Source: Apophysomyces variabilis
Taxonomy: Eukaryota; Mucoromycota; Mucoromycetes; Mucorales; Mucoraceae
Length of the DNA stretch: 64,000 bases
Assembly (NCBI GenBank): GCA_002749535.1
Contig: MZZL01000041.1
Coordinates: forward strand, 62,001-126,000
Direction: 5' to 3'
Shown: positions 34,900 through 46,800 of the stretch, piece after piece
Numbering within the stretch: the stretch's first letter is position 1
Layout of the letters: every line of letters begins with the position of its first letter
Position numbers and translations under genes: made by a program
The notes under the pieces: generated by a model
Databases searched by the model: none
The model's input: only the letters and a program-made list of their open reading frames with translations
What the model was told of the DNA's origin: nothing

Positions 34900-36173
34900 A
34901 AAGAGAAAGGTAGTGCGAAAGGACGGAATATCATAGGAAACTACACACGTAGGTACATAAATTTTTGTTATTTATTTATATGTACGATAATTTCCGATTG
35001 CTTTAAAGACGTTTGAATATTTCGTATATATTTCTGTATCTAGTTTTGGCAAGGTTGAGGACGTGCAGAGAGAAGCAGCTTTTTCAGAACTTCGAAGTCG
35101 TCAATTTCGTGATAAATAATCGACCAAGCTGTTCACGAAGGCAAGTGCCTTTTTTTTTTATTTTTTTTTTACTTCAGATAGCATTGTCAGCGTAGCGGCC
35201 TGTGCGTTTATTAGTAAATAACAGTTTATCTTGATAGATAAAAGAGCAACACCCATTGACAACTGTTTCTCTCCAGATATTACGAAATCAGCTACCCTGT
35301 CCATGAATGGTAATCCAATGACATTATATGGGATTTGAGTTGACAAATTCATGATAAACATCAATAAAGTTGTACTTCAGTGATCCGGCAGGAAGGATCC
35401 TGGATTACATTCACTTTGGTTCTAATGACCTGAGAAATCTATCTGGTGGACAACACTCAAGTATAGATCGATACGCCCGAATTGAAACGGATGCCACGGA
35501 GCAACCAAGCAATTTCCAATTCCTTGGAGTGATATCGTTTCGTAGGTGCATGAGAGGAATCATTTATTAATGGTAAGACAGCAACATTATTCTCACGAAT
35601 CGACCAATAGATGGTAGTTTGAGATGGCAAACGTAGTTCAAGTACAAAACGCATAAAGTTGCTATATATAGTAGTACCAACAGACAACCGTCAGTTTACA
35701 GGATTGACAGCTTTGAGTCGGTGCAAAAGCTTATTTTTCTATGCATGTCGCCAAACTTGCCAAAACTGCACTTTTATATCTTTGGCATCAACCGTGTCTA
35801 CCACAACCTGAACTCGCCACAAGTGGAATGCTTACCATATTTCTTCCTTATTTGCCGTGGCCGAGCTGTATGTTATCTATAAGTCTCACGAATCAACTTC
35901 ACTACTTAATACAAATTGATATTTATGCAGCTGACGCATCAGCCTACAACATCAGGTCTTTGTTTCGATACGATCAACGATCAGCATGACGTGGGAATCC
36001 GACTTAATCGTTATCCAGACAATTGAGATCTGCAAGGGTTGGACTAGTAACAACCTAATATATTCGATTGTTCTAGGCCAATCTTCTTATCATAAAAAGA
36101 CACTTATTTCTGGCTATCCTTCGCAGGATGCATTACTTGCTACATAAAGCCCGGCTAGTTCACTGCCTTGGAA
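34900..36173. other. Intergenic between two inverted family members
   Basis: Separates copies 2 and 3, which are divergent. No gene recognised; short T-runs at about 35150-35170. Confidence 0.5.
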
Positions 36174-37510
36174 ATGGGCTCATCGTCGTCTACACTTGTC
36201 TCGTCGTCTTCAGTTACTTCGTCATCTGCATCAAATGACGGCAAAAAAGAAGAAGCATTTTGCGATGATCCAATTATAAAAGTTTTCGTTGTGACCAGAA
36301 AGCTAACCATTTCAGAGGTGCCCCTTTTGGCCATTGCATTATTGTTCCCAACAGTAGGCTTGCCATTATTTGCTGTTTACAACAGTGTGCAAGAACAGTT
36401 TTTGGCAAATGGAATTCCACCAACACACACGGGGCTCCTTCTGGAAACAAGCACAGGTCATTATTATTTACTGGAATACACCAATGATTCAAAGGCGCAT
36501 TTGTACGAAGTAGTATACAAGTTGAAGAAAAAGGAGGGAGATAATCAATCCGATATAACACAGTTCGATGAATCGGATTTAGCGCATTTGTACGAAGTAG
36601 TATACAAGTTGAAGAAAAGGAGGGAGATAATCAATCCGATATAACACAGTTCGTTGAATCGGATTTAGCGCATTTGTACGAAGTAGTATACAAGTTGAAG
36701 AAAAGGAGGGAGATAATCAATCCGATATAACACAGTTCGTTGAATCGGATTTAGCGCATTTGTACGAAGTAGTATACAAGTTGAAGAAAAGGAGGGAGAT
36801 AATCAATCCGATATAACACAGTTCGTTGAATCGGATTTAGCGCATTTGTACGAAGTAGTATACAAGTTGAAGAAAAGGAGGGAGATAATCAATCCGATAT
36901 AACACAGTTCGTTGAATCGGATTTAGCGCATTTGTACGAAGTAGTATACAAGTTGAAGAAAAGGAGGGAGATAATCAATCCGATATAACACAGTTCGTTG
37001 AATCGGATTTAGCGCATTTGTACGAAGTAGTATACAAGTTGAAGAAAAGGAGGGAGATAATCAATCCGATATAACACAGTTCGTTGAATCGGATTTAGCG
37101 CATTTGTACGAAGTAGTATACAAGTTGAAGAAAAGGAGGGAGATAATCAATCCGATATAACACAGTTCGATGAATCGGATTTAGCGCATTTGTACGAAGT
37201 AGTATACAAGTTGAAGAAAAAGGAGGGAGATAATCAATCCGATATAACACAGTTCGATGAATCGGATTTAGCGCATGTGATGCTTGGTCACTATCCTCCT
37301 TTGGTTGACGGGTCAGAATATATCGAGATGTGCGGATCTATATGGGAAAAAAGGCGTGTTCGAGGTGAACCACCGCGTGGGAAAACGCCAAAAGTAGCAA
37401 AACGTGAGATGCAAGAATTGATGCCCAGAGGCTACGGCCTTCTAAAGAAAGAAGTATGTCACACGGCACAACGCAGATTGCGCGAGAGCTGGGGGATCCT
37501 TGACGATTAA
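36174..37510 (+). pseudogene. Unrecognised H...C protein family, copy 3, interrupted by a tandem array
   Basis: Best-preserved member. From ATG 36174: a Ser-rich leader, DDPIIKVFVVTRKL, a hydrophobic segment LLAIALLFPTVGLPLFAVY, IPPTHTGLLLETSTGHYYLL, then HLYEVVYKLKKKEGDNQSDI. There a nine-unit array begins and throws the frame to a stop at 36644. The correct frame resumes in the last unit and encodes HYPPLVDGSEYIEMCGSIWE, RGKTPKVAKREMQELMPRGY and KKEVCHTAQRRLRESWGILD, ending at 37510. With a single unit the gene would be open throughout. His in THTGLLLET and Cys in VCHTAQ are spaced as in permuted papain-like folds (LRAT/PPPDE style), but that is only a resemblance. Membrane association is suggested by the hydrophobic segment. 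Confidence 0.7.
36495..37270. repeat. Nine-unit 86/87-bp coding tandem repeat
   Basis: Units start at 36495, 36582, 36668, 36754, 36840, 36926, 37012, 37098 and 37184. Units one and nine are 87 bp (29 codons, five A's in AAGAAAAAGG). Units two to eight are 86 bp (four A's). Units one, eight and nine end with TTCGATGAATCGG and units two to seven with TTCGTTGAATCGG. Otherwise the copies appear identical. Confidence 0.97.
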
Positions 37511-38360
37511 AGCGAACGAAAACCGAACATATAGTTTTCTATATCGATGAATTATCTCTTTGACATCGGTCCAATATGTTGTGATTAGTGTATAGTCAAA
37601 TAAAGCTACATCGACTGTTTGAACCAAAATGACTTTATGTGCCAAGGTCTTTCCAATGCGCCAGCATAACAGTAGGTTTCTGGCCGGTTTCAGGTCCCTT
37701 GTGGCTGTGGAGACATTGACACTCAGTCTTTGAAAAGACTTCGTTAGCCTCAGTATGAAATGGTTGTGTAAGTATGCGTAAAGCATACCTACTTCTAACT
37801 ATTTATATATTTCGTGGCTATACAGAACTGCTTGGTAGATCAGTGCTTGAATAACTTCAACGCTTATGCTTCTTACTATACAGGTCGTGAAGACGAGGCA
37901 GCGAACTTAGTTGGGTCTTCTCTACCCCTAAACCACATTGTCTCGAAACTATCATTAAGACCACATCTCACTTTTCCAATAAAGACCCTGTCTTGTATTC
38001 TTTAATTAACGTTGAATATCGATCATCGTCATCATGGACTTAACATGAAATTGCTACTTTGATACATTTCTGGAAAAGTGCGTTTTACGATTGGTTCTAT
38101 GTTTATATTCACGGATTGTTCTATAATCCTTCACTTCCTATCTTACTAAGGTTTTGCGCTAATTTACAACATGTTGCTATAACTATCACAAAGTCCAACC
38201 CAAGTTAATCTGCCTTAGCCAGTTGATTAGTCAAGTAAGTCAAAAGGGAAATTGCTGAATTTCTGTCTTCCAAATTATTTAGGTGACTTCACATTGAAAT
38301 GCCGTTTCAGGGGAGAAAGAACAGACGAACAAGCATTCTGTTCTTTGTTCTGCAAAGAAA
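37511..38360. other. Intergenic
   Basis: No gene recognised between family copy 3 and the coiled-coil gene. Confidence 0.5.
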
Positions 38361-39826
38361 ATGTCATTGAACAAAGAATACTATGATGCGAGTATAGCCT
38401 CCGATGAATCAGATTATGGGATTACTGGCAATGGAAGCCTTAATCACCCAAGTATCGATCGAGATCTTTATGAACTAAGTCTACCACGACACAGTTCGTT
38501 GTTATTACACACTCCACGAGGTCGGTAAGTCCCCAAGAAACAAACGGGATGACCATGATAGTCCTGTTGACCCTGCGCAGAGTTCGACCAGCCTATGCCA
38601 AGAGAAGTAGGATGGTCTTCCGAGGTAAATAACAACTCCGCGCCCGTTAAACCTACCGATGACAGATCGTGGTTTTCGGAACCCTGCCCTACAAAGACGG
38701 ACTATGCGGAAACACCACACATGACACAGTCACCATTTGGATCATCGCGAATATCTCACGAATCGCTCATGGCAGATATACTTGATAATACCAACTATAT
38801 CACATTGGAAGAACTAGACGAACATAAAAGACAACGCGAGCGAGCTTCGGCGGAACTGTTTGGGGACTATCCATCGAGGACACGCCTACGTCTTCAACGA
38901 TCCTTGTGTAACACGAAACGTTATCTGCAACCGTCTCAAACACCTCTAAGCCAGCGTTCCTCATTGTCTATGGATGGCCTAGACGAGTCCTCCATATCCT
39001 CCGTGCGAAGACCTAGGAAAGGGGATCGATCATTGACCAAAGAGCGAGACATGATGAAAGAGGTTGACGAAAAATGTCAACATATAAAGGCATCACTCGA
39101 AGACCGTATCAAAGTACGTTAAAAGAACGGGCCAGATCGCAGTTGTTATTTTCTGACCATATCTCCAATCAGATGCTTGAGCATGAATTTCAGATGGCAA
39201 AACAAGAACTGAACGAATCGAAAGAAAATCTTGAGCAGTTACGGAGGATATCAAGGAGAGTAGATCGTGGTATGTTATGCTTTGGTTATATCTGCGCGTT
39301 TATTCAAGTACTAAAGAATAAAGGACATAGAAACACAAACGAGCGCAGTAGATGAAATAGCGATACGCCGGGAAGAGAAGCTAAAGATGGATCAGGAGGT
39401 TGAAGAAGCGCGAGCTATAAAGGTGCCTAGTCACAAAGACATGGATTTCGGATACTGACCTATTTGTAGAAAGTCTTTGAGAATCTCGGTTTGGAGGATG
39501 TAACTGACTTGGCAAAGACGGTTACAATGTGGAAGAGCAAAGCGCGGATGCTTGATGAAATGAAAGACTATGCGAGTCGTGTAGACAGGGTCATCTGGGA
39601 TACGCCTTGTTTCGCCCTTTCCGATGTCTGCGACGTACAACGACCGCTAAAGACGCATACCGGGAAAGTGTGCAAACATCATCATGAGAAATACGAACAA
39701 GCTTTAAGAATTGCTGAGCAGGAAAGGGCGCGAGCGATCAGTTATCCGGAAAATTCACCAGACCGACTTCGTGCAACCATGGAACGATTAAAACAATGGT
39801 CAGAGATCGTCCGACAGATCGTTTAA
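38361..39826 (+). CDS. Coiled-coil protein of unknown function, 412 aa
   Basis: Five exons, 38361-38520, 38581-39113, 39173-39269, 39331-39422 and 39470-39826, sum to 413 codons in phase. Donors are GTCGGT, GTACGT, GTATGT and GTGCCT, so the first and last are weak. The N-terminal third is acidic and Ser/Pro-rich (MSLNKEYYDASIASDESDYG), then ITLEELDEHKRQRERASAEL. The centre (about residues 220-290) is a predicted coiled coil (FQMAKQELNESKENLEQLRR). The C-terminus has CDVQRPLKTHTGKVCKHHHE, a Cys/His cluster, and a final helix ending SEIVRQIV. I do not recognise the family; a cytoskeletal or spindle-pole role is conceivable only by its architecture. Its 3' end faces the adrenodoxin reductase gene 173 bp away. 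Confidence 0.65.
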
Positions 39827-39999
39827 ATATTCCCCTTCAAACCCTCTCACAGCACCTGTCCTTTCTTGTCAGTCGTTTGTTTTCTCTCTATAAGCGGATT
39901 TTATTGTCTATTATGCTTATGTTCCAAATTACATTGTACATGATACAAGCTATATCTAGGATATTGGTTTTTCTAGGGTTTTCGTATAAAAAATTTCCA

Positions 40000-41635
40000 T
40001 TAAGAGCGTAACACGGCCAGCATATCTTCCACGCAATGGAATTTCTCACGAGGCTTGCCAATCTTCGCACCCGCTGCGAATTCGGCAGCTTCGATTTCCT
40101 TCCATTCTTGATAGCTTACTGGTCGTGAACCTCTTTCTTTCAAAACAGGGATCAAATCTTCTGCACCACCTTTTTGTTGACCATCCAACATCGGTTTTCC
40201 TTGTTTTATATCGTTTATGATGGTATCTGCTGTTTCGTAGGCATCTGTCATTGTGGACACGATGACTCCGGTCGGACCTCGCTTCAACCATCCAGCTGTA
40301 TACAGACCAGGCAGCTAGAGGAAGAAGGTTCGCGTTATTACTTTTTGATTCCTGCTTTGAGCCTGCCCGGGCGTATGTGTATGCGTGCAGTAACTCCTTA
40401 CCTCTTCTTCACCATCCAACACCTTTCCATAACGATTAGGTACGCGTCCTTGACGTTCATCAAATGGCAACCCTTCTATGGGCAAGCTTTTATATCCGAT
40501 GCTTCGCAAGACAAGCCCAGTTTCCTGTGTTTCAAAGACGCCTGTGCCTACTGCTTTACGCTGTTCTAGCGGACCCTCCAGTTGGTTCAGTTCGTACTGA
40601 ATTGCTTTTACTGCAGATCCATCTGCATTGGTGATGATCTCGGATGGACTCCGCAGGAATTGTAGTGACCAAGATCGATCCCCTCCTACAGTAGATGCTC
40701 CCTTCTCCAGTAGTCCCATCAATCGTTTCAACGGTCTGGTTTTACTGAGCAGAGGAGCAGCCGCCTCAATTTCGGATTTAATGAATGAATGGTCTGCTCG
40801 GAAAGAGACACCGGGTAACGACATTTGTTCGCGCAGTTCTTTAGAAGTGAAGGATACCTGCATGGTTTATATTATCGGACCCATTTCTTTCGTTAGAACC
40901 TAGCTCTTTTCTAATCATCCTGTTATATGACTGACCTGCAATGGACCTCTGCGCCCAACCACATGCACATGACGGATTCGACTCTTCGATAGTGCCTCCA
41001 AGGCGTATTCGGTAATATCTGTCTTACGCAATTCATCAATAGGACTTAATAGGATGCGTGCCACATCCAAAGCGACATTTCCTTGTCCAATTACAACGGC
41101 TGTGTCCGTATCATCCAGTGGTAGTTTCAGGGATCGGTGGGCTGGATGACCGTTGTACCAGCCAACGAATGCCCTAGCGGAATCCACACCATAGACGTCT
41201 TCGTTTGGAACACCTAATCTCCGATCCTCACTTGCACCATAGGAAAACAGAATCGCATCATAGTGTTGCTTCAGTTCAGGGACCGTCAAATGTTGCCCAA
41301 TGTGAACATTGCCCAAAAATCGGAATCGTGCGTCTTCAGCCACCTTGTCAAATGTGCTCATGACATTCTAATTGTTTCATTGCATAAATTAATAAGAGTG
41401 GTAAGTGTTTTTTGACGACGCTCACCTTCACTTCTGGGTGATCGGGGGCTACACCAAAGCGAACAAGACCGTGGGGAACAGGAAGACTGTCATACATGTC
41501 AATGGCCACGTCCGGGCATTCTTTCAGTAATCTATGCGAAGTATAGAATCCTGCAGGACCGCTCCCCACCACAGCAAGGCGAAAGGGGGATGTTGCTGCT
41601 GCTGCCGAAGTGAATGCTCGGGTCAAATAGGTCAT
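40000..41635 (-). CDS. ARH1: Mitochondrial NADPH:adrenodoxin oxidoreductase (ferredoxin reductase)
   Basis: FAD enzyme that passes electrons from NADPH to mitochondrial ferredoxin for Fe-S cluster and haem A synthesis. Four exons, 41635-41426, 41367-40936, 40857-40402 and 40314-40000, give 470 aa, all junctions phase 0. A short Ala/Thr/Ser-rich presequence (MTYLTRAFTSAAAATSPF) precedes the FAD motif VVGSGPAGFYT (Gly24). Further motifs are HGLVRFGVAPDHPEVK, the NADPH-binding VVIGQGNVALDVARILL, HVVGRRGPLQVSFTSKELRE, the IGYKSLPIEGLPFD block and YTAGWLKRGPTGVIVSTMTD. Length and motif order match yeast Arh1 and human FDXR. The start is the only ATG opening into the presequence. Confidence 0.96.
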
Positions 41636-43892
41636 ATCAGGGGTATTTCAGGCAGTTCGGGAAAGCCGGGCAAGCAGAATTCCCGCTCATTCTTAAAAGG
41701 CTTCCACTCATGTCTTTTTCTCCGCAATGACTAAGCATGGATACGTATGTTTTGATTGGGTAAACATAGGAGAAGCAGGTTGACGATAAAAGACAACATG
41801 GTCAATGTTGCCGTTGTCTCTCTTGTCATTGTTATTATTTGCAAAAAGGATTGCTCTGTTCATATCAGGAATGAATGAGAATATTCTCAAATAAACAAAG
41901 ATTGGAAAAGCTCTTGTGCTTCAATGATCATTCTCGATGGACGGATCTCGGACCGATAATTTACCGCAGTACACCGAACATTGGATAAAGTTACCGAATG
42001 GAATGGAGAATACTGAGTTGTCTTTGATTGAACTACAGAATACCAAGAGGTACTCTCCATCTCTCTCTCTCTCTTTTATTCACCCGTTTTGGTGACATGG
42101 ACCTTGTATCACCAGTGCGCACGGTCAATCAGCTCAATGCACAAAATACGGCTTTTATGTGGCACAGGCGTCGATGCCATGCATTCTTATTACTCATGCG
42201 GAATTGATGCTTATTTACCGCTCTGGTCGAAGAGCTTATCAAAGTTCCTGCTGTGACACCACCAAAGGACTTTAACATCGATGTAACAGAATGACTTTAT
42301 TTCTTTCTTGTTTCCGATGGATAACCGTTCTATAGCGACAGGTATCATGCTTATTTTCTCAATGTTTCATATTGCGTATCATTCCCACGTAATAAAATAT
42401 GGAAGCAGAATGCATTGCGGATCGTGTGAATGCGAACTTATATGTAGCACAAACCTTCTAACTTCTTCGACACTTGTTATCAGCGCAATTACATCACTTC
42501 TCATCAGCTAAAGTGGTCTTAATTAAGGTCACTAACATAATAGACTGCATCACATCCATCGCTATCACTGGTACCGCTAAATAAACGTAAGGCTAAGGAG
42601 TATATTAATACGTTGGTGTGCATCAACACAAATCAAATGCATACATCTTGTATCCACAAAATTTATAATCAGTCCTACTGCAGCCAAATATTTTGATATT
42701 CAAACCCCATGTTTCTCAGCATTCCAGATATAATGCTGTTACAAAACTTGCTGATCCACCTAGCCAGCCTTGATCCATAGTACACAACTCATGTTTGTTG
42801 ATTCTGCTGCATCTGACAGTGGGAAAGATCAGACTATCACAGTAGCGTTCCATGGCTAAAGTGAGGCCATTGAAAATAACAAATAGGTAATGGTAACATT
42901 TGATATACATTACTTGTAGTCATCGTGACTGATAGTTACGGATGCTTTAAGCATGTTCAAAGTCAGACATTAGCGTCGATCAATGGGCTGGGCAGTTTTT
43001 CTCTATAAAGTATTGCGCACCGTATCCCATTTTGGATGGACAAATACCTACACTGCACAAGAACTCTACCATATTTAAGTACTTTTGTGTTTAGTAGAGG
43101 TGGGGCAACAAAAAGGAATTCAAAGATCATAGCCGAGGCTGGAAAAAAAACGAATGCAACGACCAAGGACTCCTGCTATAGATTCTGGATATGAGTCTAT
43201 TGCATGTATCCACTAAGGTCATTCCACTATGCAGATGGGTTACAATAATAATTCACGAATCAATTTCGCGGGTACTAAAATAGCCTGTGGTATAATCTGA
43301 CAGCATTCAGTTTGCTGATCTGTCTTGGTAAGCCAAATAATCCGATGCCCGAATTCAGATCTACAGAGACAGGTGAAAGTGAAAACTTTAGGCAATTGCT
43401 TATCCCTTTGTTTTATATAGTAGCTTAAGTTACCTAGAGTTATGATTTTGCCTAGACTGAGCCATTCGGTAGGGTAAAATAGAAAAAATTAAAGCAACGT
43501 GACAGGTGGAAAGCTTTGCTGAGCCAAACTGCTTCTGGTAAAGCAAATGAACATAACAGGGACTCTGGATTTACTTTAATAAAAGTTGACCAAACTGGGC
43601 TAAAGGTTGCTTTGATTGCTTTGGAAGGGGGCTGAAGGCACATCAAGGGCACAGGTATCGAGATAGAGAAAAAGAGTAATCACCCAAGCTCGGAAGCGCA
43701 TGAACAATTTCCCACAATTTAAGGTTCTGGCTCAGCCATTTTTCCCTTAGCGAAATATAGACGCTCTAAACCCATCGCCTTCTTTTTTCCCAACAACCTT
43801 CATTGTCTAGTGTGCACGATATTGGTGTAACGAAGAGAAATCTGTGGAGATAATCGCTATTCCGCTCATTCAAGCCTGGGGTATGCTTCGTG
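41636..43892. other. Intergenic between divergent ARH1 and adenylyl cyclase genes
   Basis: About 2.2 kb without a recognisable gene. A (CT)n tract lies near 42059-42073. Further upstream exons of the cyclase gene could be hidden near its 3' end. Confidence 0.5.
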
Positions 43893-46800
43893 ATGGTCAA
43901 TATTGCTCCCTATATTGCTAAAGCAAGTGGCGCCCTGCTCATCGATGCAGCAATCGAACTTACACCATTGTTAGTACGTACGATCATTACATGCACGGAA
44001 TGAGAATTTAAGGATTCCTTATACCCATACTCAGTATGGTGTGGTGCTCATGGTCGATGTCGTTGGTAAATCATCGAGAAACAAAGCTTAGTCTTTCTCT
44101 TCTTTTTTCGTATCTAATCAAAAAGAAATCATGGTCTATTACCCGGTTAGGTTTCAGCATGGTAAATAATTCTTGCGTTTCTGTTTTTTATCAGATCAAG
44201 ACTAACAAGAAAGAAAAACTCCCTAGCTGACGACGCTTGCTACGGAAAAGGGTGAATCAGGCGCTGAGGCAATAGCATTGGAGATCGGAGCATACATGGG
44301 CGAAGCAAGTAGACTACCCAAAAAAAGCTGGGGCTATGGCATTGTTTGTCCACTTACCCAATTCTGATTTTGTTTGGTTACTCTATTGCCTTTTTTTTCT
44401 TTACATAGTGTATCGAAATTATCGAGCATTACGGTGGAGATGTTGTCAAGGTAAAAAAATTCAATTGCAATAACAGAGGGTTCTTGTCTGTTCGAGCATG
44501 GAAATTTGGTTACTAAAAATCTACTTGATATTTACGCAGTTTCTCGGGGATGCCGTGCTTGTCAGCTTTCAGCCAGATCCAGCAGATAGCGAAACTGCCA
44601 GCGATCCATCATCCAACAGCGAGGAAAATTTAAGAGACACATCAGCCCGACAAAAATACGTTTTAGTGCGTCGAGCAGTGGAATGCGGTCTACAATTACT
44701 AGCACGCCAATCACATTACCGTGTATATTTAACGGCAGAAGAAAGATCAAAACATCGATCCTCCACCACAGGCGAAATTGAACGTCGTACTGCACGGGAT
44801 AAAAAAGAACGCTTTTTTCTGTTTGATAGTAATACAAGTGGCGTTGATAGCGAGAATCAGCGATCCTCTTCCTCATCTGAACGTGTGCCATTTAACTTAG
44901 CCTTTCAAGATGGAGATTTACAATATCCGGAAGAATACAGCATGACTTTCAGTATCTGGAATTGCCTTCCCTTCTTAGGGCTGAGCAACCGGAAAAGCAG
45001 GTCTTATGCACGGCGTACAAGTGTATCCAGTGATACTTCTGGACGTGATATCAATTCGATCGATTTGGAACTCCATATAGCTTTAGCATGCGGCAATCTG
45101 ACAAACCTCATATTAGGCGAAATAGAGCCGGAAGATACTGAACCACCCCTATCTCCCTCCGCCACCAGCGATAAGCGAAAATCATTTATTATGTCAGAGA
45201 AAGAGGATTATCAAGTTGAATACAATGGCCGACTCGAATATGCCGTCTGTGGACCGGTAGTAGAATCGCTCGAGGAAGCATTGTCCGCTGCGCAAGCTGG
45301 AGAAATGAGTATTACTCGGGAAGCCTATCACATCATTCTGAAGCAAGCAATGAACTTAACCTACGAGAAGCGACGGCAATTCTACATTGTAAAAAATGCT
45401 GATACCAATGCACATGCACGAAAAGGAAATGCTGTGCTACGACATCATCCTTTGTCTTCAACGAAACTTCCTCTTTCAACACCCAATGTACATTATTTGG
45501 CAGATCGACCAGGACTTATGAAAAATGCAGCTAAGCTCAATATCGAACCTATAGTACCTCGAATACGCAATACAGCCTATATGGACATATCAAGCGAATC
45601 CAATCCTCATTATTTCAAATATCTGAACCGAAGCGCACTTTATCGATTACAACATAGTACAGATGATAACTTTCCTGCTCAATTTCGAGATGCGACAATT
45701 ATGTTTATCAGTCTGGGAAAATTGGACGTTGGGTCAAGCGATGGCATCAACCTTGCACAGGAAAGTGTATTGCTAGCCATGAGAACACTAGTGAAATATG
45801 AAGGTATTACTGAACAAACTCATCAGTACACTTTATGGAAGAAATACTTATGCATAAGTCATTTAGGCATGCTGCAGCAATTTGCAGTAGATGACAAAGG
45901 TTGACATTTTCTGCAACATCACTGTCGAAGTTAATCTATTTTTTCTTTTCTATTTTAGGTTCTACCTGTCTAGCTGTTTTTGGCCTTCCTCCACTTTCAC
46001 ATGAGCGTGAGGCTGTCTTTGCCGCCAAGGCTGCCATTGAGTTGCGTGATGCCTATCGAAAACTTAATTTGCCTGATTTCTCCATTGCACTTTCGACTGG
46101 CATTATATTTAATGCTGTTCTACCACAAGGAAACCCTTATCGTCGGGATCCTGGTATTGCGGGTGATACGATTGTATTGGCCGTTCGTATGCTGAAGTTT
46201 CCCTTTGCTAAGAAAAACATTGTTTGTGATATTGCAACTAAGCAACAGATTGGTGGCATCTGTGAGTTTGTAGATTACGGAGAAAACTTTGTGAAAGGAA
46301 AAGTCAAACCTGTACCTATTTATGGTATTCACCGATTTGGACCTGGTGGGAAGGCTAAAAGAATATCTCTGCAAAGCCTGGAGAAGAATACAGACTTTAT
46401 TGGATACAAGTCAGAAATGGCCAAAGCAACCCAATTCCTGGACGATTGGGGAGAGACACAAAACCACCACTTGTTGATTATTTCTGGTCCTTCAGGGGTT
46501 GGTAAGAGTTTCTTTTGCCATGCTTTGAATCGAACAATTACATCTCATGGCGTGTCGTGCTGGTAAAGAAGATTCTTCCGTTATCAAAGCTATCCATAAA
46601 TTAACCTTATCCTATATGTCTTTTCTTTTGTTTTTAGCTGGTCATCATCAACAGAAGGTATGCTGTAAATGAGTTGCGCAAGAATCGATTGTTTTGACAT
46701 TAAGGTTTGTAGTCGAGAAGAGTTCAAAATACTATCTCGTGAAGAACCTGTTGCTGTTGTTGTTTGATATTATTGACTCGGACAAAGTGCCCCAAAATTC

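Noticed and set aside
43171..43210. Possible fourth copy of the H...C family
   Set aside because: Only a short match (CTGGATATGAGTCTATT against a similar stretch near 22530); none of the other family motifs is present.
44562..44891. 109-codon minus-strand frame inside the cyclase
   Set aside because: Antisense shadow of exon six.
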